DNA of 8,142 nt from Candidatus Liptonbacteria bacterium CG11_big_fil_rev_8_21_14_0_20_35_14 (GCA_002796205.1 PCWO01000017.1:1-8142), one strand, 5' to 3'. Shown: positions 1 to 5,510, counted from the stretch's first letter. The notes: generated from the letters alone by a model not told the origin. Translations and numbers: made by a program.

Positions 1-209
1 TTATTACCAGGAATCCATAAGGTTGGACCCATTTTGCCTTTAGTAGTGATTTTACAACAGAGAAAAATGTGTCCATCATTTAATTTTCTCTTTCGTAAAA
101 TTGCTACTTCTTCTCCCTCTTTAAAGTCTACTAGGTTAACGCTGTAATGGCTCCCGCTTTTGCATTCGCCATTTTTAATAGAATTCAACATTACACCTTT
201 TATATACAT
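1..209 (-). CDS. Hypothetical small protein, C-terminus cut by window edge
   Basis: I do not recognise this protein. The minus strand reads from an ATG at 209-207 without a stop for 69 codons to the left edge, so the N-terminus is complete and the C-terminus is missing. A strong ribosome binding site, GGAGG at 220-216 six bases before the ATG, supports both the gene and its start. There is no signal peptide or membrane segment. The visible part has short hydrophobic stretches alternating with charged residues (for example EGEEVAILRKRK at residues 31-42, then HIFLCCKIT at 47-55), which looks like a small beta-rich fold. Cysteines are at 16, 51 and 52. It is transcribed divergently from the B12/radical-SAM operon and appears to share its palindromic promoter region, so it may be co-regulated with that operon as a regulator, accessory protein or substrate. 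Function is unknown; that it is a gene is fairly sure. Confidence 0.7.
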   Translation of the reverse strand, partial: MYIKGVMLNSIKNGECKSGSHYSVNLVDFKEGEEVAILRKRKLNDGHIFLCCKITTKGKMGPTLWIPGN

Positions 210-247
210 ATCTCACCTCCCAAAATATTTTTATTACCTTTATGTAC

Positions 248-264
248 TGTTAAATAGTTTAACA
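248..264. promoter_or_regulatory. Palindrome over minus-strand -10, possible operator
   Basis: The arms TGTTAAA (248-254) and TTTAACA (258-264) are perfect reverse complements around the centre TAG. The palindrome covers the proposed -10 box (261-256) of the leftward gene. It shares the TGTYAA...TTRACA end pattern with the palindrome at 279-298 but has different spacing. The role as a repressor site is inferred, and an AT-rich palindrome of this size can occur by chance. Confidence 0.4.
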
Positions 265-284
265 AATAACACTATATATGTCAA
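256..284 (-). promoter_or_regulatory. Leftward promoter of the hypothetical small gene
   Basis: On the minus strand a consensus -35 box TTGACA (284-279) is followed after 17 bases by TAAACT (261-256), a 4/6 match to the -10 consensus. Transcription would begin near 249, giving a leader of about 40 bases before the ATG at 209. The -35 lies in the left half of the palindrome at 279-298 and the -10 lies in the palindrome at 248-264. Confidence 0.5.
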
Positions 285-298
285 CCACCTGGTTGACA
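279..298. promoter_or_regulatory. Perfect palindromic operator between divergent promoters
   Basis: TGTCAACCA (279-287) and TGGTTGACA (290-298) are perfect 9-base reverse complements around the centre CC. Each half contains the consensus -35 hexamer on its own strand: TTGACA at 293-298 on plus and at 284-279 on minus. A dimeric protein bound here would block both -35 boxes at once, so this is the natural operator for joint control of the leftward gene and the rightward operon. No regulator gene is visible in the window. The symmetry is direct; the operator role is inferred. Confidence 0.65.
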
Positions 299-320
299 TT
301 ATTTTGTTTCGTTCTATTAT
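293..320 (+). promoter_or_regulatory. Promoter of the B12/radical-SAM operon
   Basis: Consensus -35 TTGACA (293-298) is followed after 16 bases by TATTAT (315-320); the overlapping TATATA at 318-323 is an alternative -10. Transcription would start near 327, leaving a leader of about 33 bases that carries the ribosome binding site AAGGAG (345-350) before the ATG at 360. Confidence 0.65.
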
Positions 321-359
321 ATAGGGAGAAGTTTAAAACTAAATAAGGAGAGATATATC

Positions 360-827
360 ATGGGCAAAATAATGGCTTTACTAACTCCTCCTAGCCATAC
401 CCATAGAACGGCTGAGGAAAACTTAGGGTTAGGATATATAGCTAGTATTTTGCGTAATGCTGGCTATAGAGTTCACATAGTTGATGCTTGGATAGAAGGA
501 ATATCCATTCAAAAACTGATTGAGCGTTTACTATTGATAGGTAAAATTAATTTTATTGGAATTTCTTGCTACCGTAGCTCTCTAGATGAAGTGAAAAAAA
601 TAGTTTTAGAAATTCGTTCTAAAATTGGAAAAATGCCTATTATAGCAGGGGGATTTGGGCCGACTTTTTATCCGGAAGATTTTTTGGATATTGGAGTCGA
701 TATTGCTGTTATAGGCGAGGGAGAATATATAATAATAAATCTTCTGAAAGTTTTAGAAGAAGGTTATTCTCCGGAATCTATTCCTGGTGTTTCTTGGAAA
801 GAGGGAAAGAAGGTAAGATTTGTTTAG
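360..827 (+). CDS. Stand-alone cobalamin-binding domain protein (B12/radical-SAM type)
   Basis: This 155-residue protein matches the N-terminal cobalamin-binding Rossmann domain of B12-dependent radical SAM enzymes. The pattern includes ENLGLGYIASILRNAGY at 20-36, where the family has a PPLGLLYLAAYLR-like stretch; a VDAW strand end at 41-44; IGISCYRSS at 66-74; AGGFGPTFYP at 96-105, like the family GGPHATxxP; and IGEGE at 118-122. The tail IPGVSWKEG (141-149) matches the segment that usually ends this domain. In normal family members a radical SAM core with CxxxCxxC follows in the same chain. Here the frame stops at TAG (825-827) and the radical SAM enzyme is a separate gene downstream. The start has AAGGAG at 345-350, nine bases upstream. 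It is the first gene of an apparent operon and overlaps the next frame by 34 bases. It may deliver or bind cobalamin for the radical SAM protein at 1222, or be the remnant of a broken fusion. The domain call is firm; the partner is inferred. Confidence 0.8.
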   Translation: MGKIMALLTPPSHTHRTAEENLGLGYIASILRNAGYRVHIVDAWIEGISIQKLIERLLLIGKINFIGISCYRSSLDEVKKIVLEIRSKIGKMPIIAGGFGPTFYPEDFLDIGVDIAVIGEGEYIIINLLKVLEEGYSPESIPGVSWKEGKKVRFV

Positions 828-1198
828 GTGGATATAGTTATGAAATAAAAAATTCAGCTTCTCGATTGGTTTATAACTCTTTAAAAACTTGGCACAAATC
901 TCACTGTGAAATTTACGATAGAGCCATTAATCCTATTAGTGCTCCAAAATCAATAGAAAAGACAGGATATCTTCTCTATCATAAGGTTTGTAAGTTGTTG
1001 ATGAATAGAGATCTGTGGTTTTTTGGAGAGGTTTTAAAAATGGTTAAAAATGGATCCTCTGAATTTCTCGTAAAACAATTTACAGAAGAAGTTATAACTA
1101 ATTCAGAGAGGCAATATGAAGAGATTAAGAGAGAATTAAACTTTCTTGATAAGGAATATGGGTTGTGTTATAAAGCTTTCCCGAACCCGTTTTTGTAG
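794..1198 (+). CDS. Unrecognised protein overlapping the B12-domain gene in the -1 frame
   Basis: I do not recognise this 134-codon frame. It opens with TTG at 794 inside the end of the preceding gene and has no good ribosome binding site there. The next in-frame ATG is at 1001, also with a poor site. The frame stays open well upstream of 794, so it could instead be reached by a -1 frameshift from the B12-domain gene within 794-827. The product is basic and mostly helical, with a Trp/Phe-rich stretch (DLWFFGEVLKMV, about residues 73-84) and a charged helix rich in Glu/Lys/Arg (about 107-122). It has Cys at 10, 38, 66 and 126 but no CxxxCxxC, P-loop or transmembrane segment. It could be the end of a B12/radical-SAM protein whose catalytic core was lost, a frameshifted extension of the upstream domain, or an accessory subunit. 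It ends 23 bases before the radical SAM gene, so all three frames are probably co-transcribed. The open frame is certain; the true N-terminus is uncertain. Confidence 0.5.
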   Translation: MERGKEGKICLGGYSYEIKNSASRLVYNSLKTWHKSHCEIYDRAINPISAPKSIEKTGYLLYHKVCKLLMNRDLWFFGEVLKMVKNGSSEFLVKQFTEEVITNSERQYEEIKRELNFLDKEYGLCYKAFPNPFL

Positions 1199-1221
1199 AA
1201 ACATTCAGAAAGGAAAAGAAA

Positions 1222-2364
1222 ATGAATAGTAGAAAGGCAAAAGTTGAAAATATAGGATGGACTTTAGGAAATGAATGTCCATATAGATGCTTTTATTGTT
1301 ATAGCATGTTAGCTCGAGAGAAAGGTAAAAATTTATTTCCTGAAGCTGTGGAGAGAATTGTCCAACAGTTAAGTGTTAATGAAATAAAAACTGTAAATTT
1401 AGGAGGAAATGAACCTTTATTTACTAATGGTATAAATCCAAAGGACACTTTATTGCCTTTCATTATTGAAAAACTAATAGAGAAAGGCATAGTAGTTGGA
1501 TTAACCACTGCTGGTATAACTATTAATTATCTAGCTGAACATTATTCAAAGATTTTCCAAGTCTTGAATGATGTTGATGTTAGTTTGGATAGTCCATATC
1601 CAGAAGAGCATAATACTAATAGAAGAGCTCCACTGTTTAAACAAGCGTTGGCGACATTAAATCTTTGTAAAGAGGCTGGAATAGAACATACTATAGTTAT
1701 GTGCGGCATGTCCTGGAATCTTTCCGACCAACATATAGATGATTTGATTGATTTAGCTAGAAAGACTTCTAGTAATGTGCGTATAAACTACTTAAAACCT
1801 ACTGAAGTCAAACATCTTCATGTTATGCCTTCCGCTAAACAGTTTTATGGATCAGCTCAAAGATTGATTAGTGCTTCTCAAGTTGAAGAGTTAGGAGAAC
1901 CACTATTGGAATCATTATTTCTTGGTTCTGAATCTTCTAGAGGTTGTCCATGTGGAGTAAAATCATTTCGTATTCACTCAATAACTCCTGATGGTAGAGT
2001 GCCGGTTAGTCCTTGTGTTTATCTACATTCTTACAGAGTAGGTGATTTATTAGTCGATGATTTATACGATATAATCAATTCCCCTCAGTTTGAAGAGTTT
2101 AGAAAGCGAAACAGTAATCCGGATAAAATTGACGGATGTGCCAACTGTAGTTTTCTTTCCAGTTGTCGTGGTGGATGTGCGGCTCGTTCTTTCTTGTGTA
2201 GCAAGAATAAGGGAATGAAAGGGTTATGGAATAAAGATCCTTATTGCCTTTTAGATTTTAATCCTGATATTTTCTTAAAAAAGACCAAAGCTAAAATGGT
2301 CCAAAGTAGTAAAAAAATTCTTGTTCATAAAGATTATCTTTGCACGTTAATAGTTTCTCCTTAA
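1222..2364 (+). CDS. Radical SAM/SPASM enzyme, likely peptide or protein maturase
   Basis: The 380-residue protein is a radical SAM enzyme with a SPASM extension. CxxxCxxC at Cys19, Cys23 and Cys26 binds the 4Fe-4S cluster that cleaves S-adenosylmethionine, and NLGGNEP (59-65) is a variant of the SAM-binding GGE motif. The C-terminal part has Cys244, Gly258 and Cys265, then Cys306-x2-Cys309-x5-Cys315-x3-Cys319, and Cys342. This is the full ligand pattern for two auxiliary clusters, as in anaerobic sulfatase maturases, PqqE and RiPP-modifying enzymes. Extra cysteines at 242 and 326, and a basic tail ending in HKDYLCTLIVSP, lie outside the standard pattern. The start has AAAGGA at 1209-1214. 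It is the third gene of the operon behind a separate cobalamin-binding domain, and a terminator follows it. SPASM enzymes commonly modify ribosomal peptides or proteins, so that role is likely. No precursor peptide is evident next to it, and the reaction cannot be assigned. A small-molecule substrate is possible. Confidence 0.88.
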   Translation: MNSRKAKVENIGWTLGNECPYRCFYCYSMLAREKGKNLFPEAVERIVQQLSVNEIKTVNLGGNEPLFTNGINPKDTLLPFIIEKLIEKGIVVGLTTAGITINYLAEHYSKIFQVLNDVDVSLDSPYPEEHNTNRRAPLFKQALATLNLCKEAGIEHTIVMCGMSWNLSDQHIDDLIDLARKTSSNVRINYLKPTEVKHLHVMPSAKQFYGSAQRLISASQVEELGEPLLESLFLGSESSRGCPCGVKSFRIHSITPDGRVPVSPCVYLHSYRVGDLLVDDLYDIINSPQFEEFRKRNSNPDKIDGCANCSFLSSCRGGCAARSFLCSKNKGMKGLWNKDPYCLLDFNPDIFLKKTKAKMVQSSKKILVHKDYLCTLIVSP

Positions 2365-2380
2365 TATTTTCCATACAATA

Positions 2381-2413
2381 CAGAGAAAAATTTGCTTTTT
2401 TCTCTGTTTTTTT
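2381..2413 (+). terminator. Intrinsic terminator of the radical SAM operon
   Basis: CAGAGAAAAA (2381-2390) pairs with TTTTTCTCTG (2397-2406) across a six-base loop and is followed by seven T residues (2407-2413). It lies 16 bases after the radical SAM stop codon and ends the upstream operon just before the pyrophosphatase promoter. Confidence 0.85.
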
Positions 2414-2414
2414 A

Positions 2415-2426
2415 TACAATTATAAT
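2415..2426 (+). promoter_or_regulatory. -10 region of the pyrophosphatase gene, nearly leaderless
   Basis: Two candidate -10 boxes sit just before the ATG at 2430: TACAAT (2415-2420), with a weak TTGCTT -35 at 2392-2397 and 17-base spacing, and a perfect TATAAT (2421-2426). Either would start transcription within a few bases of the ATG. No Shine-Dalgarno sequence precedes the start. The -35 overlaps the terminator hairpin of the preceding operon. Confidence 0.45.
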
Positions 2427-2429
2427 ATT

Positions 2430-2786
2430 ATGAATAATATTTCTTACATTGGTAAGGTGGTAGAGGTAAAAATGGATAGACCTCTTGGAAGTAAACATCC
2501 TAAACACGGGTGGACTTATGGAACAAACTACGGATTTATTCCGGGAACTATGGCGCCAGACGGTGAAGAATTAGATGCCTATGTTCTAGAAGTAAATGAA
2601 CCACTTGATACTTTTAAGGGAAAAGTGATAGCGGTTATCCATAGGACTAATGATGATGATGATAAATTGGTGGTAGTGCCGGAAGATGTGGAATTATTGG
2701 ATGAAGAAATCAGAAAACAGACTCATTATCAAGAGCAGTGGTTTGAATCGGTTATACTGAGAGGTAAAACAGATACAGATAAATAG
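2430..2786 (+). CDS. Minimal family I inorganic pyrophosphatase
   Basis: The 118-residue product resembles the core of family I soluble inorganic pyrophosphatases, which hydrolyse pyrophosphate to phosphate in the cytoplasm and pull biosynthetic reactions forward. NYGFIPGT (33-40) corresponds to the NYGYI motif. DGEELDAYV (44-52) is the counterpart of the metal-binding DGDPxDxxV signature, with the middle acidic ligand as Glu. NDDDDKLVVVP (74-84) corresponds to the DxxxDxKLVAVP segment. The usual bacterial enzyme is about 175 residues; here the N-terminal strands and C-terminal helices are shortened, as in a known group of short homologues. The frame is open upstream to 2340, but that stretch crosses the terminator and the preceding stop, and similarity begins at the ATG at 2430. 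No ribosome binding site is present and the -10 box is adjacent, so translation may be leaderless. Family membership is firm; full catalytic activity is not proven. Confidence 0.82.
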   Translation: MNNISYIGKVVEVKMDRPLGSKHPKHGWTYGTNYGFIPGTMAPDGEELDAYVLEVNEPLDTFKGKVIAVIHRTNDDDDKLVVVPEDVELLDEEIRKQTHYQEQWFESVILRGKTDTDK

Positions 2787-2854
2787 AAGAAAGAAAATAA
2801 TAAATAAGTTATTAAAATATAAAATTTAGATAAGGTATCTTTAAGTACATGCTT

Positions 2855-2883
2855 TTGACATTAGTATATTATTTTGTTATTTT
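2855..2883 (+). promoter_or_regulatory. Promoter of the Hsp70-like gene
   Basis: Consensus -35 TTGACA (2855-2860) is followed after 17 bases by TATTTT (2878-2883), a 4/6 match to the -10. Transcription would start near 2890, and AAAGGAG (2915-2921) precedes the ATG at 2929. The weak -10 lies inside the inverted repeat at 2874-2890. Confidence 0.5.
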
Positions 2884-2890
2884 ATAACAA
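2874..2890. repeat. Inverted repeat at the Hsp70-like promoter
   Basis: TTGTTAT (2874-2880) and ATAACAA (2884-2890) are perfect 7-base reverse complements around TTT. The repeat covers the -10 and predicted start site, so it may be an operator. It is followed by six T residues (2892-2897), so it could also be a weak AT-rich terminator of the pyrophosphatase transcript. Each arm has only one G-C pair. Confidence 0.4.
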
Positions 2891-2928
2891 GTTTTTTGAT
2901 ATGGAAATAATAGTAAAGGAGATCGCAA

Positions 2929-4194
2929 ATGAACAAGAATATTGTATGCGGAATTGATTTTGGCACGACAAACTCCGCTATCGCTTTATTCGACGGAGAA
3001 GAAGTATTTTCAGTAGGAACATCTTTGGAAAAAGGCAAGACAATGCCTTCAATACTATTTTTCTCGGATTCTGGAAGGGTATCAGTAGGGAGACAAGCTC
3101 TACAAATGTATCTATCAACTAGAGGAAGAGGAAGATTAATTCAATCCTTTAAAAACTTCCTATCAGATCCAACCTTTACTTCCACGCTAATAGGAAGCAA
3201 AACTTATCGACTAGAAGATTTTGTTTCTTTAGTCATTAAAGACCTAAAGAGAGACGCGGAGGATTTAACCGGATATGCTTTAGATACAGCGATAGTCGGC
3301 CGTCCAGCTAGATTCTCTGACGATGATAGAAAAGACTCTTTAGCTGAAAGTAGGTTAATAGAAGCAGTTAAGAAATCTGGATTTGAAAAAGTGTCTATAC
3401 AGATAGAACCAATCGCCGCCGCTTTTGACTATGAGCATAATCTAGATAGAGAAGAAACTGTTTTAGTGGCAGATTTCGGTGGCGGAACTTCCGATTTTAC
3501 CATTATGAAGCTCTCTAAAGAGAGAAGGAAAAAGAAAGACCGGAAAGACGACATAATCGGGACAAATGGAGTGAGTATTGCCGGAGACGTTTTTAATGGA
3601 GTAATCATGTGGGAGAAGCTGGCAAAATATTTCGGCCGAGGGGCGGAGTATGAAACAATCAGCGGAAAGATGATGGACGTGCCGACAGCGCTACTTTGGC
3701 ACTTAAGAGAGTGGCATAAGCTGCCTTTCCTTGATAATCCGAGAGATAAAGCATTAATCAGCCGATTACTTATGACTTGTACAGATAAAGAAGCTATTAA
3801 ACGTTTCAAACAAGTTCTAGACCATCATCTGGGATTCAATTTGTTTCAATCAGTAGATAAAGCCAAATGTAAAGTTTCAAAAGAAGTGGAAAACGTGGAG
3901 ATAGTCTTCTCAAGCGATTATTTCAAACTTCGGGAATTATTATTGAGAAGCGAACTTGGAATGATGTTGGACCGGGAACTTTCCAAACTAAATGACACAG
4001 TTTCTGAATTATTGGATTTTGTTAATTTAACCGAGAATAATATTGACACGGTTTTCTTAACCGGAGGCTCGTCTCATCTTATTCAGATTCAGAATATGTT
4101 TGAACAGAGATTTGGAGAGGAAAAGATAAAACGGCTCGGTTCTGGATTTATGAATGTGGCTCAAGGATTAGCGCTTAGTTCAGTTTATTTATAA
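2929..4194 (+). CDS. YegD-like Hsp70-family ATPase without substrate-binding domain
   Basis: The 421-residue protein has the actin-like ATPase fold of Hsp70. GIDFGTTNS (8-16) is the first phosphate loop, IVGRPARF (122-129) and IEPIAAAFDYE (159-169) are typical of the YegD branch, ADFGGGTSDF (181-190) is the second phosphate loop, and FLTGGSS (376-382) is the adenosine-binding motif. Length and order match E. coli YegD (about 450 residues). Like YegD it lacks the C-terminal peptide-binding domain and lid of DnaK. A basic stretch, ERRKKKDRKDD (198-208), follows the second phosphate loop. The start is set by AAAGGAG at 2915-2921. It is a single-gene unit with its own promoter and a terminator at 4220-4250, and it is convergent with the amidohydrolase whose stop lies 5 bases away. 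Its GC content looks higher than that of its right-hand neighbour (29/60 G+C at 3601-3660 against 13/60 at 4921-4980, hand counts). ATP binding is likely; the cellular role of this family is not established. Confidence 0.85.
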   Translation: MNKNIVCGIDFGTTNSAIALFDGEEVFSVGTSLEKGKTMPSILFFSDSGRVSVGRQALQMYLSTRGRGRLIQSFKNFLSDPTFTSTLIGSKTYRLEDFVSLVIKDLKRDAEDLTGYALDTAIVGRPARFSDDDRKDSLAESRLIEAVKKSGFEKVSIQIEPIAAAFDYEHNLDREETVLVADFGGGTSDFTIMKLSKERRKKKDRKDDIIGTNGVSIAGDVFNGVIMWEKLAKYFGRGAEYETISGKMMDVPTALLWHLREWHKLPFLDNPRDKALISRLLMTCTDKEAIKRFKQVLDHHLGFNLFQSVDKAKCKVSKEVENVEIVFSSDYFKLRELLLRSELGMMLDRELSKLNDTVSELLDFVNLTENNIDTVFLTGGSSHLIQIQNMFEQRFGEEKIKRLGSGFMNVAQGLALSSVYL

Positions 4195-4199
4195 TCTCT

Positions 4200-5507
4200 T
4201 TATTTAAGTTTATTTAAACGCTCCTCAGTTGTTGGGGAGCTTTTTATTTTTCTTATTAGACTCTTAAATTTCTTTTTAATATTCTGTTCAGAAAATAATT
4301 TTTTGATAACTTTATTATTCCAAATAATAAGTTTTCCGTTAATCATAACTCCACTAATTCTCCCGTTATTTATAATATCTTTGTATAAATTATAGCTGTT
4401 TATATTTATTTTATTATCGAGAAAAGCAATATCTGCTTTTTTATTAACTTCTAAACTTCCTATCTTCTTATTGAGTTTAAGATTTTTTGATGCTTCAATA
4501 GTAATTAGATCAAAAATATTTTTTGCGCTCATTGTTTCTTTTTTTCTGTTGTGATATTCATATGCTGTCTTAGCTTCTTTGAGTAGATTGAGAGATTTTC
4601 CTGTAGATAAACCATCGGTAGCTATACTAACTCTACCATTATTTTCTATTATTTCCTTTAAATCTAATATTTTATTATCCACTATTATATTAGTGGAAGG
4701 ACACTGTATTATATTACAGCCGGATTCAATAATATTTTGTAATTCTTTTTTTGTTACCCAATTACAGTGAATAAGATGAGTATATTTATTAAATAGCTTG
4801 GCTTCTTTTAATATTTTAATAGGACTTTTGTGCCAATATTTTTTTATAGAGTCTCTTTCTTTTTTAGTTTCTAAAAAATGTATAAATATTGGAAGTGTCT
4901 TGTTTGTTTTTTTAATTTTAGATATTTCATTTATTTTATTTTTATCAATAAATGGAAGAGAGTGAATAAATATTGCTAGGCTTCCTAAATCCATACTAAT
5001 TTCTTTTTTCATTTTTTTTATATCTTCGTCTGTTTTATTATAAAATTTTCTTAGTTTATCACTATTCATAACCATAATTCCCGATATATATCTTACTCCC
5101 CATTTTTGAGCTGAATCATGCACTCTTCCGCCAGCTATAGTTGTTGTTCCGGATTTTAGAGATAAAAGTATAGAATAATCAGAAATGACATTCCTATAAG
5201 TTTCAAATTCTGGATGATCTTTAATTAGCTTTTCCGTTAGGTATAGATATTTTTCAAGAGAATATTTTAAAGGAAGAAAAAAAGGAAAAGCTGATTCTCC
5301 TAAGTGTATATGAGAATTTATTAGTCCGGGTATAGCTATTTTGCCTTGGCCGTTTATTATAGTGTTATTTTTATTATTTTTTACTTTAAATTTTCCAGAG
5401 CAAACTTTTAAAATTTTTTCATTTTCTACGACAATAAAGCCGCGTTTTATTATTGCGGAATTTTTATCTTGAGTTATAATAGAAATGTTTTTAAATATTG
5501 TTTTCAT
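4200..5507 (-). CDS. Amidohydrolase of the ATZ/TRZ deaminase-chlorohydrolase type
   Basis: The 435-residue protein is a metal-dependent amidohydrolase of the group that includes guanine, cytosine and S-adenosylhomocysteine/methylthioadenosine deaminases and the triazine hydrolases. The motifs are in order: PGLINSHIHLG (60-70, metal ligands His66 and His68), HFLE (210-213, the HxxE motif), HCNW (247-250), CPSTN (269-273) and ATDG (296-299, catalytic Asp298). All core ligands are present, so it should be an active cytosolic hydrolase or deaminase. The N-terminal and C-terminal strands form the usual small beta-sandwich. The substrate cannot be read from the sequence; a purine or pyrimidine derivative is the best guess. 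The protein is rich in Lys, Asn and Ile and its DNA is very AT-rich, more so than the neighbouring Hsp70-like gene. The ATG has no Shine-Dalgarno site and sits four bases after the T-run of the tmk terminator. Its last codons contain the terminator of the convergent gene. Confidence 0.85.
   Translation of the reverse strand: MKTIFKNISIITQDKNSAIIKRGFIVVENEKILKVCSGKFKVKNNKNNTIINGQGKIAIPGLINSHIHLGESAFPFFLPLKYSLEKYLYLTEKLIKDHPEFETYRNVISDYSILLSLKSGTTTIAGGRVHDSAQKWGVRYISGIMVMNSDKLRKFYNKTDEDIKKMKKEISMDLGSLAIFIHSLPFIDKNKINEISKIKKTNKTLPIFIHFLETKKERDSIKKYWHKSPIKILKEAKLFNKYTHLIHCNWVTKKELQNIIESGCNIIQCPSTNIIVDNKILDLKEIIENNGRVSIATDGLSTGKSLNLLKEAKTAYEYHNRKKETMSAKNIFDLITIEASKNLKLNKKIGSLEVNKKADIAFLDNKININSYNLYKDIINNGRISGVMINGKLIIWNNKVIKKLFSEQNIKKKFKSLIRKIKSSPTTEERLNKLK
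4220..4250 (+). terminator. Intrinsic terminator of the Hsp70-like gene, inside the convergent CDS
   Basis: GCTCCTCA (4220-4227) pairs with TGGGGAGC (4233-4240), including one T-G pair, across a five-base loop. TTTTTATTTT (4241-4250) follows. It lies 25 bases after the Hsp70-like stop and therefore within the last codons of the minus-strand amidohydrolase. Confidence 0.8.
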
Positions 5508-5510
5508 TCT

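Noticed and set aside
1001..1198. ATG at 1001 as the true start of the middle frame
   Set aside because: It has no Shine-Dalgarno sequence, and the frame codes plausibly upstream of it, so it is not a better choice than the overlap start.
1299..1508. Minus-strand open frame of 69 codons inside the radical SAM gene
   Set aside because: It lies wholly within a well-supported gene, has no ribosome binding site or recognisable motif, and is a shadow frame.
2340..2429. Possible 30-residue N-terminal extension of the pyrophosphatase
   Set aside because: The stretch overlaps the radical SAM stop and crosses the intrinsic terminator, and family similarity begins only after the ATG at 2430.
3429..3809. 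Minus-strand open frame of 126 codons inside the Hsp70-like gene
   Set aside because: It is antisense to strongly conserved ATPase motifs and its translation shows no recognisable domain.
4579..4770. Plus-strand open frame of 63 codons inside the amidohydrolase gene
   Set aside because: It is antisense to catalytic motifs of the amidohydrolase and has no supporting start signals.
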